64,000 bases of DNA from Undaria pinnatifida (lineage: Eukaryota > Sar > Phaeophyceae > Laminariales > Alariaceae). Shown here piece after piece: positions 23,841 through 35,566 of this stretch (positions within the stretch are counted from its first letter, which is position 1; the number at the start of each line of letters is the position of its first letter). The stretch lies in contig JABAKD010000021.1 in NCBI GenBank assembly GCA_012845835.1, positions 15,105,257 through 15,169,256 on the forward strand, given 5' to 3'. The position numbers and the translations under genes were made by a program. The notes under the pieces were generated by a model. The model searched no databases and had not been told where the DNA came from. It saw only the letters and a program-made list of their open reading frames with translations.

Positions 23841-24390
23841 CCAAGAACCGCTCGTAATACGGACATCGGCACCTTGACTTCGGCGCCTTGTGCCTACATT
23901 CTTGCTTATGGATGACAGCGCCAATGAGTTATACTTTGTTGTCTGGTGTGGGCACCCCAGAGACAGCAATGGGTATTACTTTGAAACTTACTCGTGGGTG
24001 CCTTGCCACATTCACCCTACGCGATGCGATCATCCCGTTGTGTGGAGTTAGGGTTCTCCACCCTGCACAATACCATCTTGCTCGATAACCATCCTGGTGA
24101 CCGTTAAAAAACAAAACGGTACCCTGGTTGTCTAGCTCACGCAGTGAATGGCATGTTTTACGGCGTCGTTGCGAACCAACGCCAACATCAATATGCATAT
24201 AACGTTTTCCAACATCGGTGCCAACCGAGGCTAACCATTTCATATATTTTAGGGGGGTGGGGGGCGTACTCTTTTGTTGCTTGTCTTAGTCAATTGACCA
24301 TTGACCACGCATCCCTTTCGTGGCGGAGCACCGTGGGTTTGCGGGGGGGGGCTGTCGTAGAAACAGTCGACACATGTTTCTGTTTCTCAC

Positions 24391-27300
24391 CGACGCGTCT
24401 TGCACCGCCTGCGCCAGCCAGATCTCCGCCTCGCGCGCCTCGTCTCGGAACTTTTTCGCTTCGTCGAAGTCTTCTCGCCGTGACGCGCTCTCCTGCTCTC
24501 GACGGGCACAGCAGAGCTTTGACCCGAGCGAGCGAACGCGGCTGAGCGACAGAGAGAGCTGCTCCGCTTCGTTGAATCTTTCTTCGCTGTGAAGGTGGGC
24601 GGTGTGTAGGTCGGCGAAAAAAGAGAAGGGCACGCGGCGGACGGAACACGGCATTGGCACAATGATGGCGTCGGCGGCGTGTACGGGGTGGACGTGAAGG
24701 AAACAGCGCCCAAAATTTTCTAAAGCTACTTTCACTTGAAGAGCTCTGTAAACCTTGCCCCAAAACTTACTTTGAGAGCAAGTGAAAGTGCGATCCGATA
24801 TTTAATCCCATGCCGGAATGGAACTAAACAATCGTTGCAGCAGAGCTCGGTAAATCGACTTCGCCAACACGAAACTGCACACCGTACATGAAAGCGTGCA
24901 GGACCATTGTTTGGTCGCTAATCAATGCGGAAGCTGGGCGATTCATTTTTGTGTGTATGCACAACCCATAGTGTGTCAAAGTGCGCCCGATGTATGGTCG
25001 CCCATCGCTGCGGTAGAGGCGCGATTTTAATGCTCTGTGGGCACTTAATTGGACGAGAACGGGCATCCGTCGTGAGGGACGTTGCTGAAGAGAATAATAA
25101 CAACGAACTTTTCCTACGACTGGTGCAAGCGTTTTGCCGGCAGAATTTAGTTGACCGACGTCGAGTGCGCGGTGTCTCAACGGCGACACTTAGTCGGTTG
25201 GCGGCTAGTCTACCAGGTTATATTAGTGCGAATTGTTTTTTCGTTTGATGCTATGGTCTACCAGGTGAATTACTAGTTTTAAGAGCACGAGATCGCATTT
25301 TTCGTTTGATGCTACCGATGTCGCGGCCGAACACATGTCGCGGTGGTTCCTTCATTTTCGTAGCCCCCGGCCACGCCAAGCCCCTCTTGATATCGTCTCC
25401 CTTGAAGGTGGCACATTAATTATTATGTCACCTCCACTCGCTAGACAATATAACCTTCGCATATATCCTCTGCACAGAAAGGCCACTGAGGCGTAAACCT
25501 CTCACGAGTGGAGCTGGAAAGTAACAGTCAGGTTTAAAAACCGAAAAGTAGGTATATACAACCCTTATTTTGCAATATATCTATATTCTTAATTCATTTC
25601 CGATAGGCACGGTACTTACGCATGCGCGGCGTCAAGCATTCCACGCACACTCTTGAACGCCTTCAGCGCAGGCTCCGCCACGACCCCGTCCCCTTCCCAG
25701 CCGGGGTCGCTGAAGCCCCTATTCCCAGCAACATTAGCACTTGTCCCGGAGGTGCTTTGCAAGCTGGTGGACGCTTCCCCTCGCCCTCTGGCTAGCCCAC
25801 CTCGTTCTTTCAGCCCCCCTGCTAGAGACGGTTCGATCCCGAGATCGGTAAGCACGCCTTCCAGCTCTCCTTGTCTTGAAGTAGCGAGTGTGTCGCGCGT
25901 CGCTCGCGTGCTGGTGGCCTGCGGTGTAACATTTTGTTTCTTCACCAATTCATGGGCGAGATACATGTCTACAGCAGAACAAGTACACGGATGATAAACA
26001 ACCTATAAATAATAGCAAGAGCATCAGGCTCGCTTTCTGAGGGACGCCATGTCGACATACATTAGGACATTAGCAACAAGTAACCTGCTCAGCGTCGAGT
26101 GCCACAGTAAACCCTGTACAGTACTCTAGGCTCAACGCTCCTCGAAGATGGTGTCACAACATGGTTTGAAGCCTTGCTCTGATTCTAATCTTCTCGCAGG
26201 CCCCGGTGCCGTACTGTACTGTGATGCCTAAAGCCCGGGAGCCATCAAGGAGGGAAGAGTGTCGCGGGGTACACAAGTGCCGACGGGTGGAGTTTGCGGT
26301 GCTGCTGGTACACAGGCACGGTCTGTACGTGGACAGCGTTTTTCTTTGCTGTGCGTCTTCGGCCTTGTAGCGGTTTGTCTGTTTCGACCACGCATGCTTC
26401 GGCAGAGGTGCGCATCATTATAGTGAAGCCCCCGACTTGAGACACTCTATATCGTATCATACTGACCTGTATCATACTGACCTTCGTACTTACCTTCATA
26501 CTGACCTTCGTACTGACCTTGGCAAAACTGAAAAAAATGCAACTTCTATAGCGCGATGAAACCTCGAGGAAAAACTGAAAACAAGTGTACCCCGTGAACG
26601 ATCCCATCTCCCATGGCCTAGACACATTAAAAAACGTATAAAACGCGAAGAATATTCCAGTGCTTGTTATGTGGGTAGTCCCTCAGTTTAGTAGTCCCAA
26701 TCGTCGACGCGTGCGGCGATAGAGGTATTATGGTATACCCCTTTTTGGCTCGAACGTTTTCCGAATGATGGGGAGCCTTGACCTGCTGTTGCTATCGTGG
26801 GAATTTCGTTCTTGCTTCGCAATATTTTTCGTCGTATATACCTAGACCATGGGATTGTTCAGCTTTTCGGGTTAAGAAAATAATTAAGGTATGAATCTCC
26901 TCAAGTAGGTTAGGAGCCTTAAAACAAAACAAAAAACGGTGCACCTCTACAGTACCGTGTCAGAACAAACCAAAAAAAGATTGCGAGGCCAAAAACAATT
27001 GCTAGACCGCTATCGTGCTGTGGCAAGGGTCGATGCATGCCACTCGAAGGTCTCTCGACCAGTGACGGTTAAGCACCATGACCCACCCGCAGCAGTGGTT
27101 GCCGCGTGGTTCTGTACGACTGGTGACAACGACCTGTGCCCGATCGGCCTGACACACGCCCGCTGCTGAGATAGATGAGCTGCTGCCGCCGGGGTCTCAC
27201 GGCAGCTGGATGTTTTTTTGTATCTGTCGCCAACTTTTGTGTGTTGGTTGATTGAGCGAGTTTTGGAGAATTTGGAGAATCGAGCATATTTTGCCTCGGT

Positions 27301-29045
27301 CGGCGGCCATAGGACATTCGCCGTAGACGCCGGGTTCAGCCGGATTGCGGTGGAAAATAGAACCTCGCATTCGCTTGTAGTTTACAGTATCTTATTATAA
27401 CCAAGATATACTTGCATACCTGGGGGCGGAAGTTGAGCTCGTCTTCCAACGAGCACCCTAGGACTGATATATGCGAAACGGAGACCTGTCCAGCCGAGTC
27501 AAAGGGCGTTTAACGGTCACCATAATTGAGGTTGATCGGGAGCAGCAGTCACCATATTCTTATTAAAAGTTGAGAACTCACTACTTGTACGGCTGTGAGA
27601 TCGAGAACTGCGTCGAAAGTCGTTTGTGCAAGCTGTGCATGATACTCCAACCGCGCGTGTTATTGGGTGTGCATGTCCTCGTGAAGGATATAGGTCGGTG
27701 GCTCCCCTTAGTACTAGCTAGTACCAATGGGATTGCTGAACCCTATGCGCGATAAAAATTGAAGGCGAAGAACCGGGGGGAAGAAAGGGACGACACCTGT
27801 GACCACGGCTTGTCCAGAAGCTGAAAAGTAAACGTTTGTGAAAGAAAAAAAAAAAAAAAAAGTACCAGGGTCAACTGGGTGATTCGAAGACGTTCAGTGT
27901 TTAACCAAGTCATTATGACATGCGGGTCTCTCTTGGTATACAGGAAAGCTACTATCAATAAGAAACCAATGAGTCTAAGACTCGTGCTACGATAGAGGTA
28001 CACCGTTTTTTTTCTAATACTACCCCTCAATTTGGGGGCTTAAGACCTGTCCTTCTTAACCAAAAACTGATTTGGAGAGAAAACACAAAAAAAAAAAAAA
28101 AAACTGTTACCGGATGATGAACATTTCATGGCCTATTAATAGGTTCACAACGAGAATCATGCAAAACCAAAACGGCGTTTTTTTTTCGACGATTTTGGAT
28201 TAAGGAGCCCCATCATTCAGAAAACAGAATCGCGTCCCCTGCGATAAAAAAGCCATCCTACGATTTACAAGAACACAAGCACCCGTTATGTTGAAGCTAG
28301 TGTACAACGTACCCCCTCCTAATATCGGACTCAGGTTGAGGTCAGTCTTTGTATTTCATTTACAAACAATAAATCATTTGTTACCATACGATTAACTCTT
28401 AATTCCGAAAAAACAACCATGCCTCCATCCAACCTTGAATATGAATGCCTGGGGAGAATCCTGTCTAGGCCGTTCATCGACGCTGCAGCACGCTTGATTA
28501 TTCTAACAGGTTTCCTTTGCTGGGTCGTACCACGGTATGTGGGGTGCAGAATATTCTAAGAAGTTTCTGAGCTCCTAGCATGAGGGGTAGCTCAATGTCA
28601 ACATCATCATCTGTCATCACCATCATCATCAACATAATCAACATCATCCATGATCCATCATCACCCCGAAACATGACCTCGCAGACATTCGTTCGCGCAG
28701 TCCGACCAACACCTCTCCTCGGTAGCCCGAAAAAAGCAAGTATACTCATGAAAGTGTCAAACTAACCGGTAGTTCCTCAATTGATCGATCAATGGCCCAC
28801 ATCGTGCAACCCCTATCTACCGTGGGACGACTCTGCTGCACCTGTCGTCCGGGATTGGCGTAACTCCCCACGGGCTCTGCGAGCACAAGCCTCAAGAACT
28901 GTCCCTTGAAGGATAACCCCGACAATGACGCCGACACGGCGAAACCTTTGGAAGGCCCCTCAACATGTTCCCACGAGAACGCTGCGCGGCCGATGTTGAC
29001 GAACACGGACGATATGTAGTCGTCGTGCCCCTCCCTAATCGATGG
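24391..29045 (-). CDS. CEP104-like ciliary/centrosomal protein, internal exons
   Basis: Exons read: 29045-28842 (REGHDDYISSVFVNIGR...FKGQFLRLVLAEP), 25968-25620 (MYLAHELVKKQNV...ALKAFKSVRGMLD) and 24586-24391 (ERFNEAEQLSLSLSRVR...REDFDEAKKFRDEAREAE). All have plausible acceptors and donors. The second and third join in matching phase. The first leaves phase 0 but the second needs one base, so a short exon is missing between them. From memory, the order fits CEP104: the end of an N-terminal jelly-roll (compare GQFLKLIF), a linker, then a double UVR-like coiled coil (compare KEDYDLAK). CEP104 acts at ciliary and centriolar tips. The N-terminus was not found. The call rests on short similarities. 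Confidence 0.45.
24824..25189 (-). other. Open frame in intron, function unknown
   Basis: A 121-codon frame from a GTG to a stop, with protein-like phrases (RPYIGRTLTHYGLCIHTKMN). The opposite strand is also open over the same region. It sits in the intron of the CEP104-like gene and could be a transposon remnant. I do not claim it as a gene. Confidence 0.15.
26715..26955. mobile_element. Dispersed element with CCTAGGCCATGG-type core
   Basis: Begins with GATAGAGGTATT, contains TACCTAGACCATGGGATTG and ends with GGTGCACCTCTACAG, roughly inverted termini (AGAGGT...ACCTCT). Related copies occur near 15400-15665, 27965-28270, 30048-30190 (reverse), 32030-32350, 44735-45025 and 47335-47620 (reverse). 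They are 150-350 bp and non-coding, consistent with a MITE family. Confidence 0.5.
27585..27735 (+). repeat. Dispersed repeat family C, copy 2
   Basis: Same core as 9393-9560 (CTGTGAGATCG, GATACTCC, AGGATATAGGTCGG), more diverged. Confidence 0.75.
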
Positions 29046-29249
29046 CTGGGAGAAAACACGGACGAGAGTTGTCGCGTGTGATGGCTCAATGGGTTACGGT
29101 GTATCTCTAACAAAGTGTAGGGGTCTTAATCCCTCGATATATATATATCTGCTTCCAGGCAAATTTACTGGGAATTAATGTGGGATATTTTTTGCAGTGG
29201 TAAGAGGGGGTAAGGGTCACAAGTTTACTGGTTTTCGCACATCGGACAG

Positions 29250-29405
29250 GTAGCTATCTAGATCATCTAGATCATCTAGGTGATCTAGATGATCTAGATC
29301 CTATGTCTGTCGTTCTGATATACAGTGCAGGATCTGCGTAGTACATATCCAACCCAGAAAACATGTGCTACGTTATACAGATCATACGGCTCCCACCAGG
29401 TAACA
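29250..29405 (+). repeat. AGATCATCT palindromic repeat and tail, copy 2
   Basis: About 40 bp near 29262-29302 is an almost perfect palindrome built from ATCTAGATC units. It is followed by the tail shared with 830-960 (TGCAGGATCTG, ACATGTGC). Confidence 0.7.
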
Positions 29406-29409
29406 TGGT

Positions 29410-31500
29410 CCATAGACCATGTATATCGCATAGACTAGGGACCTGTCGGCCTTGGAAGACACATCATTAGTAATTGATAGGGATCCAATCTGTCCGACGC
29501 GTGCATAATTTGACGGGTTTCTGTATAACTCATGGGCCGAATCAGCTTTTGCGGGTATGGACCGCATTTATTTTAGTGTTTTGACGGTCTATGGGTTACT
29601 CGAGGTGCGAACCGATTGTCAGTGGCAAACTACGCCGCGCGGGCTGTTGGACATAGATCACTGTGTTCGGAGTAAGGGCCACTATTTTCCATGTTTTGAC
29701 GGTCTCTGGGTAACTCGAGCCGCGAGTCGGATATTGTCATATGCACAACCCCTTCGAGGAGTTGGTATCCGGCTATCCTGCGTCTCATTTCGTCATGCTT
29801 GTTGAGCTTGAGCGAATACACATTCTATTTTGGCCTCAGGTGCTTCGCAAATACAGCCGTATCCTACACCATCCATATTGGGCTCGAGCACATACTTCAA
29901 CCTTCTATTGTTTGCCCCAGGAGTTTCGCAACACGCGCCGCTCTCGTGAACCGAGCAGCATCTGCACTGAGTAGCCACGTGCAACTAGTAGTATACTAAT
30001 AGTAGTAATAGTATATTAATAGTAAAAGTAGTAACTGTATAGTAATAGCACAGTAGAGGTGCACCAACCATTGTGTTTGTCAGACCTCATTTGGGGACCT
30101 GTACATATGTACATATGCTCTATTTCTCCAAAAAATATGGCCTTGAGAAAATTGTGAGTGCAGCCATCGTGGCCTAGGTATACAAAAAACTATATATTTA
30201 TGTGTATATATATCGCAAAACAAGAATGGCATCCCGACTGACGACTAATTCTACGATAGTCCTCCCCTCCCCAAGAAATAAAACGGCGATTTTCTTTAAC
30301 GAACGTTTCATGGGTGCTCGACACGAGACAAGGTGTTATGAAAAACGTATCCTCCCATATGTTTTCGTTTTGCAAAGGACTATCGAAGGTTGACGTCGGG
30401 GTGGCAAGGGGCATCGTATTTCAGGAGATACGGCCGGGAGCTGGCTTCAAAACCGGCGATTTCGTTAAGGAAAGGTTGGGGGGCGGGGGCGGGGGGGGGG
30501 GGCTACCGTGGAACGAATCTTAACCGACGGTTTAGGGTTAAGAATCCCCGTTATTCAGAAGAAAATTAGAAAAAAAATACCACCCCTTTCGCGGCGCGCA
30601 TCAGCACGATTCCGCAATTACACAAAACACGACGTTATGTACTGCTGTATCGCCTCACCTCTTTCGGCCACTTTTTCTCGTCAACTCGTTGTTGTCTGGG
30701 TCGGTTTTGTTCCTGACGCCGCGAGGGGCCGGCCACGAAGAATTGCACGGCCGACGGCGCCAGCTCCGGCTCGGATGTGACCGTAATTTGACGAAGTCTG
30801 CATGGGTTTTCGAGACGAAGACCTATCTCTCGCGAGGAACGACATCGCCTGGACGTATTGTATGGAGGCATGTGTAGGCGGGGGGTTCGGGGGGGGGGGG
30901 GGAAGGGCCTGAGGCGGCAGAAAGTTCGAAGACGGGATGATCTGCTGCTTTATGTTTGGTGTCACTGCACTACCATTAGTTTGCATTGTTCCTCGAGACA
31001 AAAACCTATCTCTTGCGAGGAACGACATCGCCTGCAAGTTACTATATGTGGGCGTGTGTAGGTGGGGGGGAAAGACGAGGGCGAGGGTGCGACCGAAAAT
31101 TATTATTATATAGGTGCGTGTTGGTGAGAAAGAAAGGCGAGGGCGTGACCGTAAAATTCGACAGCAGTCTGCATGGTTTTTCGGGATGGAGGCACATTTC
31201 TCTCAACGAACGACATCGCCTGCACGTATCAAAAATAGGCATGTGTAGGCGGCGGAGAAGAGGTCGAAAACTTGTTGCAGAACCTTGAAAGATGGCGTGA
31301 TCTGCTGAGACGAAGAGGAAGAAGGGAGAGGCACAGACGTCTGGCTGGGTTGGCCAACCCAGTGACTACCTCAACCTGCTGACGCCCCCAGCAAGAACTC
31401 GACGCGCTTATGCTCGACCCGGTCTTGCTAACCTACTCGTGAGGTCTGCTCTCAACAATTAAGGAGGAAGGGCCCAACTTTACGCTCGTCTACCCCCACG
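29410..31500. other. Repeat-rich spacer
   Basis: No convincing exon. 30270-30480 is a reverse-complement copy of repeat family D. 30790-31240 holds three spaced copies of a ~60-85-bp block around CGAGGAACGACATCGCCTG and CTATCTCTCGCGAGG, separated by G-rich and unique sequence. Confidence 0.5.
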
Positions 31501-31554
31501 CCCAAAACCCCCTCCCCAGACCCCGATGTAAACACGCCTAACTATCTATTACAA

Positions 31555-31758
31555 TAAACTGTGATATGCCGGTCACTACATCTACGGAGACCGTTACTTC
31601 GTTCAACGGCAAATCTATCCTTTTGTCATCGCGATTGATGGCAATGATGCAGACGGTATCTCCAACGTCGGCGAAGTGCGTTGGAGTGTGCGTGAAACGC
31701 CGTGGTGTCGTCATGTTGACATCCTCACCGATCCGATCGCCAACCTGGAATGGCCTCG
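31555..31758 (-). CDS. Possible terminal exon, unknown protein
   Basis: A textbook acceptor (TCCTAAC branch-point-like sequence about 20 bases upstream of ATTCCAG) is followed by a frame with phrases such as VGDTVCIIAINRDDK and DVVTGISQFIVIDS, ending at TAG (31555-31557). It may be the last exon of a minus-strand gene whose other exons I cannot identify. The opposite strand is also open here, which lowers confidence. Confidence 0.3.
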
Positions 31759-33539
31759 TTAGGACACCCTCTCTCCGAAAATCGGATGCGACGTCCTTCG
31801 TAGCCCGGTGCTTCCGAATCCCAAAACACCACCTGCGCCGCACAACAAAATGGCGCAACAGGGCAGAAACGCAACATGCGGTAGAGGGACACGGAAATGC
31901 AACACGTGGTGAAACACCGAGAATGCAAGAACCGCGTCAACGAGCGATGCAGTTTCGACGGTGTGAACCCTTTTTGACGGTACAACCCCACGGGAAGTGG
32001 ACGCCAGCAACAACAGCAGCGGCACGCTTTGCCTAAAACACTTGCAGAATGACGGGGCTCCTAAACAAAAAAAGTGTCGGGTTTTGTGTTCGTTTTTTTT
32101 TTTTCAATATTTTAAAAATTGTTATAAAAAGTACGTCAGCTGAGTTCGACAAGTTTAGGGTCGATTCTCATCTTTGCAATAGTTCGAATCCTAAGCCGTA
32201 GGATTGGACATCTTCAAATCGGGTAGAACTTTTTTTTTCCCACCCGAATCAGGTTTTGGGAGAAGGTGCAAAGCTCCTCAAGCGAGGACCCTCTGAACAA
32301 AAAATCATGGTGTGCCTAAAAATGGTATACCTTAATGCCTCCACCGTAGCATGCGTAAGTGTACCCACATTTTCGGAGACAAAACTACGGGTCTAGTGCA
32401 AGGTGGTTGCTCTGGGGAGACAAGAGTGATCCTCCTGCCAGGTGTGCCTATTGTTATTGTTGCTATTCTGCCAATGGTTGCCTATAGTTGTTGGTATTAT
32501 TATTAGTTCTTTTTTTGGCAGGGCAATCAACACAGCGCCCGAACACCGTTTGAAATCTGATCATAATCAGTGTTGTTTTATACGGCGGCAAAAGGATAAG
32601 GGGGGTAAGCTTGACCAGCACACAGAATAACGAGTTCGCATAGCTTTCGGCAATCGACGATGCAGCTCGGGTTGCTGAGATAAGGGATGTTAACTTTAGC
32701 GACTGCATTGCACGGAATAAGGGGACTTCTGCGGTACGAGCGCAGCAGGGTGGTACACCGCTCATACCTCAGCACATAAGCTGTGCTTCTGCTCGCCCAC
32801 GCCACACAGTTTAGTTTCCCGCCTTGCTGGATTGTTCACGTAAATCCAATATTATTTTCTTGTCTGCCTGTGAACGATCTTTTCAATGCCTTGTCTCAAG
32901 CATGACGCTACTAAAATTTCATTTGTGCTACGTCTTGGGATCCCGGACCATTGCTGTAAGATAGCTGGTTTCTCACGTTTATTATGATCGCTATACAGAC
33001 AGTTACCTGCCCCCCGAAAGGATGAACGCAAAACACCCTCAAACATGTTTCTGTTCGTGGCTGTTGTACGCCTGTCTCTCGCGTTGTGCGGTATCCTTTT
33101 CATACGTGAGCTAGTGATGGAACAAAGTTATCTGGTTCTCCAAATTTTATTTCAAGCAACAGACTGGGTGACTGGGTGTAACACAAGGCACAGCAGTAGG
33201 TACACTGGCGATGTTTGTCCGAACAATCAATGACCCCCATGCACGAAGGGTCTCCGCGATGGCAAAGTCATGGGGGGGGATACGATCGGGGTGGAATTCT
33301 AGCACGTGTTGGCCCAACATGTTCAGACTGGCGACACACCCCCTTTGAGAAACTGCCCGGTATCGCTCAAATACTGCCATTTTTGTTTCACGGGTAGGCC
33401 AAGGTAAGCATGCCATTTTTTCTCCAAACCCCCTTTTCGGTGAGATATGGAATTGCTCAACCGACGGGCCCTATCGTTTTTAGGTACATCCTTACCGTAG
33501 AATGCGCCCGAGCCTCCATCATACACGCTATCATACACG

Positions 33540-34400
33540 GAAACTCCGCCCGTCAAAGAACCCCTTTTCGAAGTCGAACGTACTAGTAGACCGATACATA
33601 CAGTAGATACCCCCGGAGGCTTGTACGGAGTCCGGACCGGACCGCGGGCAAAAACAGCAGCACGTCATGCCCACCCCAGCACGGGCGAGAGCTTTACGCA
33701 AGATTCCCGCGATGTAAAGCCTAGGGAGCGAAATGTCCATCGATCGGCACCAAACGGAGACGAACGTGACAACCCCGCGTGTCAACGAACCGCTTTCAAT
33801 CTCCACCTTGAACTGATGATCTCCGCCTTCGGAAGGATCCCTGTGATGCCACGGAGGCCAAGCCTCTATCATGAATGCGCGATCGGCATCATAAGGAGAC
33901 GAACGCGACAACCTTGCCTGTCAACGAACCTCTTTTCAACGTTCAACTTGGACCCATCTATCCCCGCAGAGTGTCCGGAGTTTGGACCGGACCGTGTTTG
34001 CACACACCGCAATCCATTTCCTGTACGTAGGAAGGATTCCTGTGATCGGAAAGTCATTCGGGGCACGTCTCCTTCATGTATGTGCAATCGACATATTAAA
34101 TCATTAGGAGACGAGCATGACAACGCCGCCTGTCAACGAGCCCCCATTAAATGTCCACCTTGGATCGATCAACCGCCGCAGGGTTGTCCGGAGTTCGGAC
34201 GGGACAACGTTTGTCCGAACCGCAACATGTTACCCATACGCAGGAAGGGTTTTGTCGTGATCGCAACGTCACCGGGACCAGGTCTCCTTGATGTGTGACC
34301 GACATCATAAATTATAAGGAGATTGACATGACAATCACGGCCGTCAACGAACCTTTTTTTTCTACATTCACCTTGAACTGATCTTCTACGCGCACCCGCC
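33540..34400 (+). repeat. Degenerate satellite, unit about 200 bp, about four copies
   Basis: Repeated blocks: GGAGACGAACGYGACAAC, CTGTCAACGAACC, CACCTTGRAYYGATC, GTCCGGAGTTYGGAC and AGGAAGGRTTYYTGTGATCG. GGAGACGA-type starts fall near 33758, 33895, 34107 and 34318. Plus-strand frames through it are by-products. A weaker copy may start near 33240. Confidence 0.7.
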
Positions 34401-35566
34401 GTATGTATGATACCCCAGTCGCACGCGTGCCATACGTCAGCCCCGTCAGCTTGTAGACGATTCCCGTTCACACAAGCAAAGCATGGCATGACCTGGCCCG
34501 GCACACCCTGCGCCCGTTGTCGCTATACTTTTACAATCGACAATAAGACCTCTGAGCGAAACCCAGGTTCAGGTTATACCAGGTTATAGCTCCGTTCATG
34601 CATTGCATGTATGTACTTCATGGTCGAGAGGCAAGAGACGTGCATGGTCATCATTTCACACTCAAACAATGAAGCGGAACACATGACCCCCAAGCGTGTG
34701 CCCAAAACATGATTTTCACTCATAATGTGCTACCAGGTCTATACAAGTAGACTAGTCTACCCATCTCAAATTCCAAGTACCTGGTGAGGGGTTGCGTCCA
34801 AAAGGCACGCCTTTCATTTGTACCGTACGAGTGCAAACAAACATGATCCTACTCTAATTCCAAGTAAGGATTGTGCCCGTGTTTCGTTCTCAGGTTAAAC
34901 TGGGACCCTGATCACACTCTACTTCCAAGTACGAGTTTGTGTCCCAAACCTGCGTAAATATTACGAAAAACAAGGAAGGGTAGCAATGCATAAGGTGCAG
35001 CGACGACTGCTCATGTTCATACCTCGTAGGCGAGAGACCTCGAACCTAGAGGCGCCGTCTCCGTCATGTGGTAGCCATCACGCGGCTTAATGAACCAACC
35101 CACGCCGTGTCTGTGCTTGTGTCTTGAGTGTGGACGCCAGACTACTTCATAACATGTCTCGCAAGGCAGGAAAGTCGGATGAACCACCTAAACCCAAACA
35201 ACAACCGAAAAGCTGAAAACGTTACATTTTGTTAGAAACGCCTAATCAAGGTGAGTGAAAACATTTTCAAAAAAATCCGTCCTCTCCCTCCACATGAATG
35301 CATGCTCGAACGAACAAGAAGACTCGACGAACCACACAGCAGGACACTACGCACAGGCTTGATCGATCATTGGAACGACGTGGGTTGAGTACGCTCTCTA
35401 CGCAGTGCTGGCACCAAAAACCCGCCGGCTTCTTGGTCACTTGTGGCGTGAGCGTGTCTAGCTGCGCTCTTTCGATTTTTCGTTATCGTCCATCACTTAC
35501 ATATCATAGCACTGCTGCTGTGAGTTTACAAGGGGTACCCATAGTGCCTCTCCTTTAGCTGTGGTG
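34400..35566. other. Spacer upstream of the proposed HOP2 first exon
   Basis: Contains short direct repeats around AATTCCAAGTACCTGG (34770-34930) and otherwise mixed-composition sequence. No exon or RNA gene was seen. It is the likely promoter region for the plus-strand gene if the first exon at 35567 is correct. Confidence 0.35.

Noticed and set aside
31566-32036. 156-codon plus-strand frame
   Set aside because: The opposite strand has better splice signals over part of it. The rest has no recognisable domain.
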